A stretch of DNA of 64,000 nt from Centrapalus pauciflorus. Its lineage: Eukaryota > Streptophyta > Magnoliopsida > Asterales > Asteraceae. The stretch lies in assembly GCA_020465985.1 (NCBI GenBank), contig JAANYP010004337.1, forward strand, positions 1,445,835 to 1,509,834. The letters are read 5' to 3'. A program made the position numbers and the translations under genes. Below are positions 20,041 through 29,570 of the stretch, piece after piece (within the stretch, counting starts at the first letter, position 1; each line of letters starts with the position of its first letter). The notes under the pieces are model-generated. The model was given only the letters and a program-made list of their open reading frames with translations, was not told the origin of the DNA and searched no databases.

Positions 20041-20699
20041 TGTAAGGTCTACCACTGCAAGATCTATCTAGACGCGGATCCGTGAACGAGTGCGGAATCC
20101 TCGTTGACGGTTAGACGGACAACTCTCAACCAACGGAAACACGGAGACTATTAGACGCTGAACGAACGACACACGAACGATCCTACGTACTAATTCTCTC
20201 CGAAATGGGACTCACCTAGCTGATAAACTCGAGATCGCCTCTTGCTTAATTCCTCACGAATTCTGCCAAAGGTTCCTAATCATTCGAGTCTATCCCTAAT
20301 TATAGACCCTGATTCGAGTTTGTTGTGGGCCAACCTCGAATCTGGCCTAAGGCCCATTCGAATCTGTCCATGTTGACAGACTCGAATCTAGCTCATTCGA
20401 ATCTAAGGACTCATTCGAATCTATCACAGATTCGAATGTATCCTTTTATGCAATTCGAATCTAGCCTTTGACATATACAACTAAGTGTTTGAAACTTATG
20501 TTTTACTTATCCTTGAGTCAATCTTTGACCTTTATGTTTGAACTTCTTGTAATATGTTACATCAAGTTCAAACACACAATCAATAACAGACAAACACATA
20601 TTAAGCATATATATCAAAACACTTGTTAATACTCAGAATATTACCTAAACCATAATGCAGATCGATTAGACTGCTATCGTCACACAGGGTGTACCAACA
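20041..20699 (-). repeat. 3' LTR of SireA-2
   Basis: Starts TGTAAGGTCT, ends GTACCAACA, 659 bp. It contains about ten ATTCGAATC/ACTCGAATC-type motifs (20280-20470) and a 38-bp near-palindrome (20536-20573). Confidence 0.9.
20536..20573. repeat. Conserved LTR near-palindrome (A-2, 3' LTR)
   Basis: Perfect 10-bp ends GTTTGAACTT/AAGTTCAAAC and further TGTAA/TTACA pairing around TATG. Kept at the same place in all other A LTRs: 33559-33596, 40045-40082, 50533-50570 and 59253-59290. Confidence 0.8.
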
Positions 20700-20710
20700 G
20701 ACTCCCCCTT
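20700..20710 (-). other. 3' polypurine tract of SireA-2
   Basis: AAGGGGGAGTC on the minus strand, adjacent to the 3' LTR. Confidence 0.85.
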
Positions 20711-20745
20711 GACGATAGCTTCTAATTATTTACATTACAGCAAAT

Positions 20746-23700
20746 TTAAGTACTAGAGCTATATATACTACTACCTGCATATAATCCAGCATCTATACAA
20801 ACTTTAACTACCTTTTGGAACTTCCTGGCTTCAGATCTCCATGGCTCAGTAAAGAAGATAGGCTGATCATGAAGCTTCTTCAGGTCGTCCTTTGATAGGT
20901 TTATCAAATGCAGTGGATCATATACCTTCAAAATGACCTGCTCGTCTTGATCTTCCATGATAGCTTCAGCAGTGTCAATCTCTAGGTACCACCACTTCAT
21001 GTTGCTCAAAACGTTCTGTGGCATTGGTTTCATTGGCACTTTTTTCAAGCATTTGACTGGCTAATAAATCATTCTGGCCCAAGGCCTTCCAGTATGAGGA
21101 TCTATCCTTGATCCATCCTCGACCCTCTTTCCGGTCCTTGGCTTGAGTCGCTCAAATTTGCCTGATCGCCCTTCTTTCCTTATAATTCTTTCAATTACGT
21201 TCGCGTAGGGATCATCTCCAATATTGATCAGCTCCTTCCAGGCTAACTCTTTAACTTCAATCTTGGGCAATGAATTAAACGCTTTCAGTGTCCGCCTCAT
21301 GTATTGAAGTCCATCTCTTCTTTTCAAAATAAACAGCTGCAGTTCTCTGTCAAAGAACCAGCTAATAATCCCTCCTGAGAAGTTTCTAGCACTTGGATTT
21401 CTCATCTTCTTCTTCATCTTCAGCTGATCTTTCTTTTCTTCCTTCTTGAACCAAAGATTTATCATATCAGCTCTAGATGGCTCTTTCTCAGCCTCTTCAA
21501 GTTCTTTATCTGCAACTGAGGCTACCTTGATGTAATCAATATCAATCACATTATGATTTTGACTCTCATACAGTTCAGTGACTGGTTGTGAATTGATTAT
21601 TACTTCATTAACATGATCGTCTTCATCATCTAACACTTCATCATCCGATTTCCAGTCAACGACGTCATCTGGAATGAATTCACCTTCTTCTAATTCTTCA
21701 ATATCATCTTCAAAATCAAATTCCATTAGCTCTTCTTCAATATCTTTCAGCGCATCTATCATGTCGCTATCTAAAGTCCTTGAAGAACCTGCTTCTCCTC
21801 CTGCTCCTCCTACTTCTCCTCCTTGACTAGGCTCCCCCTCAACTTGTGTAACTTGAGCTGCAGGAAAATCTACAGACTCAAATTCTTTATTTGCACCGGG
21901 ATCATCACCTTCAGTATCATCTCTTCTCTGCACTTCTTGATCTCGGCACGATGTCTCCCCCTGAGCCTGTAAATTTTTCATTAACTGCTCAAGTAGGGAG
22001 CGCATCGACCGTATCTCTGCAGACTGATCACAAACAAAGGTTTTTAGCTCCAAGTTCTCTTCCTGAATTTTTTCCACAATCTTCTTTAGATCGGCATTCT
22101 CCTTGTCAAGATTTGCATTATGAGTCTGAATCTCACCGATTGCCTTTGTTAGGCCTAAGATCTGGATATTTTGAAAGTCAACTCGAGCTTTTAGCTGCTG
22201 AAACCTTTGATTGTCGGCGTATGAGGAAGAGGTTGATGGGATGGACTGAATTGGAGTTGGAATGATTGGCGATGGGATGTATGGTTCATCATGAGGTGGT
22301 GATGGTGGAATGGTGGTTTGAGGGTCCTGGGGTTGAGGAATTTCAGGTTGTTCTGCTGAAGCTGAAGAGGATCCTTGCATGAACCTGTGACGTTTGGCCC
22401 GTTGCCGTGTCACTAGTTGAGAAACTTCTTCTTCTTCGAAATCAGACTCCTCCAATTCCCTGTCCACTCGTCTCCTAGAACCACCTTCATTTATAATCAG
22501 TCGCGAACCATAAGTTCCAATTTGAACTTCAGGAACGGCAGACATTGACTCTGGAGCTTCAACTTCTATCTCCTCCATCTCTTCTGACTCAGTTGCTGAA
22601 GATGACAAGTCAGTACCAGTTTGCTCAGGTTCATATTCCTCAACTTGCCTAAACACATCTTCTGCTCCTTCCGGAGGCTGTAATAACTGATCAACTAACT
22701 CTGCAGTTATTTCCTCATTGGCATGAGGTCCAGACGCCCAGATTTCTTCCAAAGTTTGGGCGATTTGCTCGGGTTCTGGAACGGAACTTGAAGGCCCTGC
22801 TTCCTGTACCTCTGGCTGTTGACTTATGGAAGGCCTTGATGCCTGAGTCTGACTCGCAGTAGCTCTTTGTCTTCGCCTTGGATCACGTGGACGAGCACGA
22901 GGCTGTTGTTGTTGTGGACGTTGTTGTTGTTGTTGCGGTTGTTGTTGTTGCTGTCGAGGCTGAACTTCTACTTCACCTGCCCAGTTGGCATTATCTGGTG
23001 CCACAAAGTTCCTGTCTAACACAGCTCCAAACAACAGTCGCTCGACCGGAATAGCCAATCTTCCTCGATGGGAGGAACAATCAGCGAATATCCTTTTATC
23101 CATAATAGCTACGTTCTGAACGTCATTTGATGGCGGCAGATTTGGCAAGAAGTGCCTGATCAACATCATTATAAACCTCGGATATAGCAGAAACTGCTGA
23201 TTTTCAGGAGCGGTTATTTGGTGCACAAACTCAGAAAAGAACATCTCCGAAAAGCTATATGGTCGATTGTAAACCATAGCGACTATCCCAGATTGAATTT
23301 TCGCAACTATATAATCGAATCCAGCTTTCTTCGGAGCGAAGCAAACCATAAAAACATGGGCTAAAAACCTCCATTGCCCAATTAAACCACTTTTCATGTA
23401 TGACACCTTGGTCACATCAAGACTGTATCCCATCCTCTGGAAGGCCGCTTGCCTTATACTTAGAGGAAACTCTATCGGACCAGCTTCTTCTTCTTGTGTG
23501 CCCAACTGCAGCACTTGTCGTAACATATCTGCCGAGAAAACTAACGGCTGTCCCGCAATTCGAGTGCGTAATACTGTCGGTGTGACCGAGCAGTCTACCT
23601 GCAGATGGTCATAAAATTGACGAATATACGGTAATATGAGCTGAACATTATGAGATAGTGCAAATCCTATCCTAGATTCCACAAGAAATTCAAGCATCTG

Positions 23701-23781
23701 CCTGTATCCCTGCGCCTCAGGGAGGTCATGATCCGGATGAAGCACCATATTGTGCTTAGGGACAAAAGCACGAACTGTCAT
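20746..23781 (-). pseudogene. SireA-2 ORF3 (~1011 aa, one stop)
   Basis: Third gene of family A. I choose the ATG at 23781 (MTVRAFVPKHN) because it aligns with SireA-5 (MADRIFVPKHN) and lies 2 bases after a splice-acceptor-like CAG; the open frame itself extends 14 codons upstream. Residues 1-250 form the conserved domain (LEFLVESRIGFAL, GQWRFLAHVFMVCF, FLLYPRF). A Gln-rich stretch lies at about 274-295 and a Pro/acidic region at 330-510. A coiled coil follows at about 524-600, then a very acidic stretch (about 21640-21760). The basic C-terminal domain (GIISWFFDRELQLF, HLINLSKDDLKKLH) runs to 20746. A single stop at 21061-21063 is a Lys codon in SireA-5. No signal peptide or clear membrane helix is seen. 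Function is unknown; Sireviruses often have an 'envelope-like' ORF at this place. Confidence 0.8.
21832..21962 (-). other. Two internal AGGGGGAG sites in ORF3 (A-2)
   Basis: Polypurine-tract-like octamers at 21832-21839 and 21954-21962 on the minus strand. Both are kept in SireA-5 ORF3 (57868-57876 and 57994-58001). Confidence 0.5.
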
Positions 23782-23783
23782 AT

Positions 23784-23808
23784 CTGCACAATAAATAAAA
23801 CTGTTAGA
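23784..23808 (-). promoter_or_regulatory. Candidate splice acceptor before ORF3 (A-2)
   Basis: In the transcript: TCTAAC (branch-like, 23808-23803), a T-rich run, then GTGCAG ending at 23784, two bases before the ORF3 ATG. SireA-5 keeps TCTAAT, a T-rich run and CAG (56063-56065) before its ATG at 56068. This suggests ORF3 is made from a spliced subgenomic RNA. Confidence 0.5.
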
Positions 23809-24829
23809 CTCATTAAAAATCAATAAACTTGTTTAAATTCAAATTTGTTTTATTTTGTACTTTATTAAATACAAAATCTAACACAATTAAATTTCCACAA
23901 GTTTAATAAAATTTAAATTAAAGAAATTAAATAAAGTACAGATTCGAAGGTAACAGATTCGAAGTGTCCATATTCGAATGTAATGGACAGATTCGAAGAG
24001 TCCCTATTCGAGTCTAATGGACAGATTCGAATATCATGGTCATCTCGAATCTAATGATAGATTCGAGAAACCCATGAACAGATTCGAAAGTCCATGAACA
24101 GACTCGAAACCTCGTCGGCCATTGTTTCAACAAAAACCCAAGATTTTAACCATTTTGAACTTAGCAAATCACATACATTAGTTCAACTAGGTTCTAATTA
24201 TAGATTTATGCTTTCAATTTGATATTTTATAGGTCCTAACTTAGTTATTTAGCAAAAACTCTATTTTGACCCATAAAACTTCAAAATGTGATGTTTAAGC
24301 CCAAAATTGTGTATAAAACTACCAAAATCTTGTACAATCCGGTTGATTATACCTAGATATGAGAGTAGAATCGAACACGATAGCTTTAGACTCGATGAAA
24401 TGTCGTTTATGTGAAATACGGTAGATTCGAGAATAGATTCGAGATCGCCACAGACAGATTCGAGATTTCAGATTCGACAACAGTAAGAAATAAATGCCTT
24501 CACTGTGGACGTATATATACTACCTACCTTCGAGTCTATGTGGATTCGAGTCTACTGACAGATTCGAAATACTTCACATTCGAGTCTGTCTTAGATTCGA
24601 AATTACCAACACTTAGAAAAATTTCGGAAATTTTGAAATTTTGAAATTATTTCAAAATTTCAATTTTTCCAACTATTTTCTACGGTATTGTGTAACCAGA
24701 TAAACTATGCCAACTCTTTTACCCTAGGCAACAGATATTTCACGCAATGTTTATTTTATCCAACTTCGAATGCACCCTCAGTAACTTTTGACCTTTTACC
24801 TATGTAAAAATTAAACTAACCCTAAATAA

Positions 24830-24890
24830 GATAAAATAAAATAAAATAAAATACTCTAAGGTAAAAATAAAATAAAATAAAATAAAATTT
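24830..24890. repeat. AAAAT-type microsatellite
   Basis: Two runs of imperfect AAAAT/ATAAA pentamers separated by ACTCTAAGGT. Confidence 0.8.
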
Positions 24891-25273
24891 TGACTAAAAA
24901 ATTTTAATCTAGACTTAAGTTATAAAAACAAATTTACAAGCTAAGCTTAATACTAAACAACATATTTTTGATGAGTATAGTCGAAGAGAGGTTCAATCAG
25001 ATAGCGATGTCCGATACTAACTTTCAGTACTTAAACTTTCACACTTAGGAATTTTTGATTCCTTTGATTGTTTGTCGTGACATACCTATTTAGCCAATTG
25101 TTGGTATTTTACCCTGTTAAACATTCTACATTTCGGAATATCCCTTGGCCTTTTTATTTATCAAGAAATTATCTTACGTGACTCAGACATAGACATACTT
25201 TTATGATCAAGGCACACAGACAAAAATTCTAACTTGTTGGTATTTGCAAACTTTCTTTAAAAGACAAACATCG

Positions 25274-25444
25274 GACACAGGTCTGTATTTTCATACAACA
25301 AAGTGTCTTAGTTCGACTTAAGGTTTATTTTTAAAGTTAGCAGATAGCGGTGACAGGTCTGTACTGACGTACAACAAAGCGACATGTCTGCTAACCCGAA
25401 TCTAAACAGAGACAACAGGTCTGTACTTACGTACAACAGAGTTG
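25274..25444 (-). other. Three-hairpin array in the A-2 spacer
   Basis: Three units share an inner stem TGTAY...RTACA with a 4-base loop, flanked by AGGTC on one side and ACAAA/ACAGA on the other. Unit 1 (25274-25307) closes with GACAC/GTGTC. Unit 2 has outer arms GTTAGCAGA (25336-25344) and TCTGCTAAC (25387-25395). Unit 3 closes with CAAC/GTTG (25413-25416, 25441-25444). Equivalent arrays are at about 40325-40495 (A-4) and 54466-54652 (A-5). Confidence 0.65.
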
Positions 25445-26040
25445 CATGTTTTCGACTCTCAGTTTTACATGATATTTCTATTCTTTCCATTTTCAGATGT
25501 ATTTGATGTTGCCATACATCCCCAGAAAGTTCGCATACCTCATTTAGACTTAAAGTTTGTATGTCTTGTACATAAAAATTAAGACCGATTGGTCATACAT
25601 CTAGGTTAGTGACACGGTTGACTTTTTCTAGAATATTTTATTAGCCTTGAGATTCCCTATATGTATTATGCCTACCAACACATCAAACTAAATAAAGTAT
25701 AACACTTAGGATTTAGTTGCATTATGTGTGAAAGCCTAAATACTTAGAGTCTGTAACGACGGTGCTAATTTTCGTCACTTTGAACCTATGTATCTAAGAC
25801 TTAACTCCTTTTCTGATATTCTCTTTTTTTTGTATTTTTGTAATTTTCTCTCTCTTTTTTTTTTTGTTTTTCATAGCAAAAAGCAGTAAACTAAGCTAAC
25901 CTACTAACTTACTAAAAATAGAAACTTACTAAAAATAGAAACTTTCCTAAATTAGAAACTTACCTAAATTAGCAGACTACTGTAAAGAAAGAAATACTAC
26001 TACTCTAAAAGAAAATAAACTTACTACTACTAAGGTCAAA

Positions 26041-29000
26041 TTACTCTGGGTTGCGCATTCCATTCAGTTGAATTAAATACTCAAACCGTGACTTATCAAA
26101 CGCTTTGGTAAATAAATCAGCATTATTATCGTCTGTTGCCACCTTTACCAGTTTGATTAAGTTCTTTTCAGCACAATCACGAATAAAATGATGTCTTATG
26201 TCTATGTGCTTTGTTTTACTGTGTTTAACTGGATTATTAGTTATAGCAATTGTAGATTGATTGTCTATCCTAATAGGAGTTTGAGTGTAAGCCAAACCGT
26301 AATCCCGCAATTGTTTTTGTATCCACAGAACCTGTGAACAGCAACTCACCAGCAGCTACATACTCGGCCTTCGCACGTTGCCCCGGCCTACCGTTTGTTT
26401 GTTCTCTTGCATTGCCAGGCCACCAATTCCCTCTAGGGAACTGACAACCTCCAGTCGTTTGATTTGCGCCGTCAAGCTGCACCTCCGTAGTCCGAATCTT
26501 TGAAGCCTCCCACTCTAGATCTCCCTCCGCGTGATACCAAAGTCCCCCGCTTCTGGTTTCGACTTGAGGTATGTAGAATCCGCCTTCACAGCTTTCATAT
26601 GCCATCTCCTTCGGATTCGCCTGAAACCTAGCACAAATACACACCGCAGCAAACATTTATGTCAGGTCTTGAAGCAGTTAAATACATAAGTGACCCAATC
26701 ATGGCCCGATATAAAGTCGGATCCACATCGGTATCACTATCAGTACCCGGCCCGAGATTGTGATTCACTTGAATCGGCGTGCCGAAGTGGGCAGTCAACT
26801 TTGTTCCTTCCATCCCAAACCGTTCCAATATGTCATAGACATACTTGGTCTGATGGATAAACATGCCTTCCTTCTTCTGGTCAACTTGTAACCCCAAAAA
26901 GAAATTCAACTCCCCCATCGCACTCATCTCGAACTTAGACTTCATAACCTTCTCGAAATCTTTGCACATCTGTTCGTCTGATGATCCAAAAATGATATCA
27001 TCNTAGACTTCATCACCTTCTCGAAATCTTTGCACATCTGTTCGTCTGATGATCCAAAAATGATATCATCGACGTACACTTGTACCAAGATAAAGTGTTC
27101 ACCCTTTCTCTTCACAAATAGAGTACTATCTATCCTACCCCTTTCAAAACCGTTTTCTAAAAGATGGTTGGATAAAGTCTCATACCACGCCCTAGGTGCC
27201 TGATGTAATCCGTAAAGAGCCTTATCTAAGCGATATACTCTATCAGGATATTTTGGATCTGTAAATCCGGGCGGTTGTTCTACATACACCAACTCCTTCA
27301 CTTTCCCATACAAGAAAGCACTCTTAACATCCAGTTGATATACCTTAAAGCCTTTGAAGGAGGCAAACGCTAGAAACAACCTAATTGCTTCTAACCTTGC
27401 TACAGGTGCAAAAACTTCGTTGTAATCGATTCCCTCCTCTTGGTTGAAACCCTTTACAACTAATCTCGCCTTGTTGCGCGTGACTATACCCCGATCGTCT
27501 CTTTTGCACTTAAAAACCCATTTGGTTCCTATTGCAATCTCCCCTCGAGGTAACGTAACTAACTCCCACACTTCTAGTTTCCTAAATTGTGACAGTTCTT
27601 CCTGCATCGCTTCAACCCAGGAGTTGTCCTTAAGTGCCATTTGCACATTTTTGGGCTCTACTTGCGATATGAAACACGAATATAGACATGTATGATATGC
27701 CTCGGAGTCGTTTATCATCGACAACAACACAGTGTTGTTATTTACACTACTCCGAGTCCTCACACCCTCGTTAGGATTTCCTATGATGCTATCTATTGGA
27801 TGGTTCTTGTTAATCCTAGAGGTATCTATTTCATCAACCCTTAGATTATCTCCTAAGTTGGATCCTATTTCACCTAAAGGGGGAACAGGCTCAGCTTCTA
27901 CATTTTCCTCCTCACGGACATTTTCCTCAGAGTTAGAGCTTGAAGCTTGAGTCTGATTCTCAGTGTTGGGTGCCTCTTGATCAGCAACTTCTGGAGATCC
28001 ATCTACAGTCGCAGTAGGCTCGGACGTAGATTCGAACGTGGTCCTTGGAAAGATTTGGCCATCGTCGTTCAGATGCAACGTCGCCAAGTCCTTCTCGATT
28101 GTACCTGCATTATCATCCAGAGGAATGTTAAATGACTCAAATAACTTATCATAGTCAAATATCCATTCCGGACTAGTTTGGGGTTCATGTGTATAACTTG
28201 TGACTTCAATGTTATACACAATCTCCACAGTACCAGTTGTTTTGTTAAACACCCGTTTGTTTGGTGAGTTTGGCACATAACCTAGGAAGTATCCTTCGTC
28301 AGCCTTTTCACCAAACTTCGGTTGATGTTTTGTTCTTAAAAGTGTGCATGGTACTCCAAACGGTTCGAATCCAGTTAAGTTAGGTGGCCGTTTATTCAAA
28401 ATTTCATAGCATGTTTTGTTCAACGATTTGACTGTAAGGACTCGGTTTAAAATATGGCACGCGGTATTCACTGCCTCCCCCCAAAACATGGTAGGAAGCT
28501 TTGAATCCGAAAGCATAGTCCTTGCAGCTTCAATCAAAGTTCTATTTTTACGTTCGGCCACCCCATTCTGTTGAAGTTCATATGGTGCACTGAATTGATG
28601 CACTATGCCCTTTGATAGGCAATATACACCAATTACAGTGTTTTTGAATTCAGTTCCATTATCACTACGAATACATTTAACCCTAGTTCCGTATGAGTTC
28701 TCCACTTGGTCCAAGAACCCGATGAGCCTTGCAGCCGTCTCGTCCTTCGTACCTAAAAAGAAAACCCAAGAAAAACGTGAGTAATCGTCGGTGATAATTA
28801 AGCAGTACCAACTACCTCCAATACTCCTTTTGTTGATTGGGCCGAAAAGGTCCATGTGCAACAGATCGAATGTTGAGGCTATGGAATTCTGCTTCTTGGA
28901 CTTGTGTGTCTTCTTGTGTTGTTTGCCCTTCATGCAAGGTAGACACTTATCCTCGAACTGAAAACTTTTCATGGGCATACCCTGCACCAGTCCATGCTTC

Positions 29001-29488
29001 GTAATGTAGTTCATCTTCCTCAGGTGCAGGTGAGCCATGCGTCTGTGCCACAGTACGGACTCCGTCTCTGAAGCTTTTGATAGTAAGCAGATCGGACCCA
29101 TCGAAGTATCTGGCTTGTTCATATCGAGCATGTACAAGTCATTCTTCCTTGACGCCCGCATCAATATCCAATCTTCAGGTATCTTGAATCCAGGATTTAG
29201 CACTAACGCCTCAGTGTCAGTAAATAACACCGAGTTCTTCTTATCACAGATTTGAGAAACACTAATGAGATTATGAACCAGTTTATCAACGTGATAAACT
29301 TGATCCAAAGTAATCGTCCCATTAGTGACTTCTCCAGTTCCAGTGATATTTCCACCCTTGTTACCCGCGAATGATACAAATCCCCTATTACCTCCCTTGA
29401 AGTCTGTGAGAAGACTTCTTTCCCCCGTCATGTGCTTGGAGCAACCACTGTCGACGAACCACTTGTTGTTTGGACCGGTAGTTATCTC
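26041..29488 (-). pseudogene. SireA-2 pol, open 5' half, corrupted RT/RNase H
   Basis: From 29488 to the N at 27003 one frame is open: protease with FVDSGCSKHMTG; GAG-pre-integrase LWHRRMAHLHL and CLPCMKGKQHK; integrase core with ITDDYSRF, RSDNGTEF and GVAERKNRTL; RT with TKWVFKCK, LDVKSAFLYG and YVDD (within about 27050-27080). Then come the N and a repeated 67 bp. RNase H (26041-26650) is interrupted by many one-base indels between about 26340 and 26680 relative to A-4 and A-5, which look like sequencing errors near a contig end. The last part, KTKHIDIRHHFIRD to the stop at 26041, is clean. The gene may be intact in reality. Confidence 0.85.
26936..27070. other. Assembly join: N flanked by 67-bp direct duplication
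   Basis: 26936-27002 and 27004-27070 are the same RT segment with one mismatch, separated by a single N at 27003. Other A copies have it once. This is what two overlapping contig ends joined without merging look like. Confidence 0.9.
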
Positions 29489-29570
29489 CTGCACATGAAA
29501 GAAAATAGGTTAGTTATCACGGGGAACCCAAGCCATGACTGACTTGGTAATACCATTCTCGTCCACATAC
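29489..29570 (-). other. Candidate gag/pol intron, SireA-2 (82 or 78 nt)
   Basis: GTATGT begins at 29570 (82 nt) and GTGGAC at the Tyr|Val codon boundary begins at 29566 (78 nt). The AACTAAC branch-like sequence contains the gag stop (29510-29512). A T-rich run and GTGCAG ending at 29489 follow. Gag and pol are in the same frame, separated by that one stop. Removing 78 nt would skip the stop and keep frame. Removing 82 nt would create a new stop almost at once. Stop-codon readthrough is the alternative. Confidence 0.5.

Larger units (their letters stand above)
23809..26040 (-). other. SireA-2 pol-ORF3 spacer
   Basis: 2.2 kb without a credible gene. It holds two fields of TTCGAA/ACTCGAA motifs (23940-24125 and 24420-24605), an AAAAT-type microsatellite (24830-24890), and three related hairpins (25274-25444). 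Pyrimidine-rich and A-rich stretches next to pol (25820-26040) complete it. The short open frames in it have no recognisable content. The same spacer occurs in SireA-4 (partly) and SireA-5. Confidence 0.75.

Noticed and set aside
21891..22265. Plus-strand frame within A-2 ORF3
   Set aside because: Shadow of the ORF3 coding strand; no independent support.
22890..22965. CAA/CAG run in A-2 ORF3 as an independent microsatellite
   Set aside because: Lies in frame as a Gln-rich stretch and is matched by a Gln-rich stretch in A-5, so it is part of the gene.
24411..24644. Open frame in the A-2 spacer
   Set aside because: It is built from the TTCGAA-rich repeats, has no conserved counterpart in A-5 and no recognisable domain.
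25279..25440. CRISPR-like array from the repeated GGTCTGTACTTACGTACAACA words
   Set aside because: Only three degenerate units, each part of a hairpin in a plant retrotransposon spacer, with no spacers of constant length.
24885..26040. Possible tRNA or small RNA gene in the spacer hairpin region
   Set aside because: The hairpins lack tRNA arms and box elements; no terminal CCA or anticodon arrangement.
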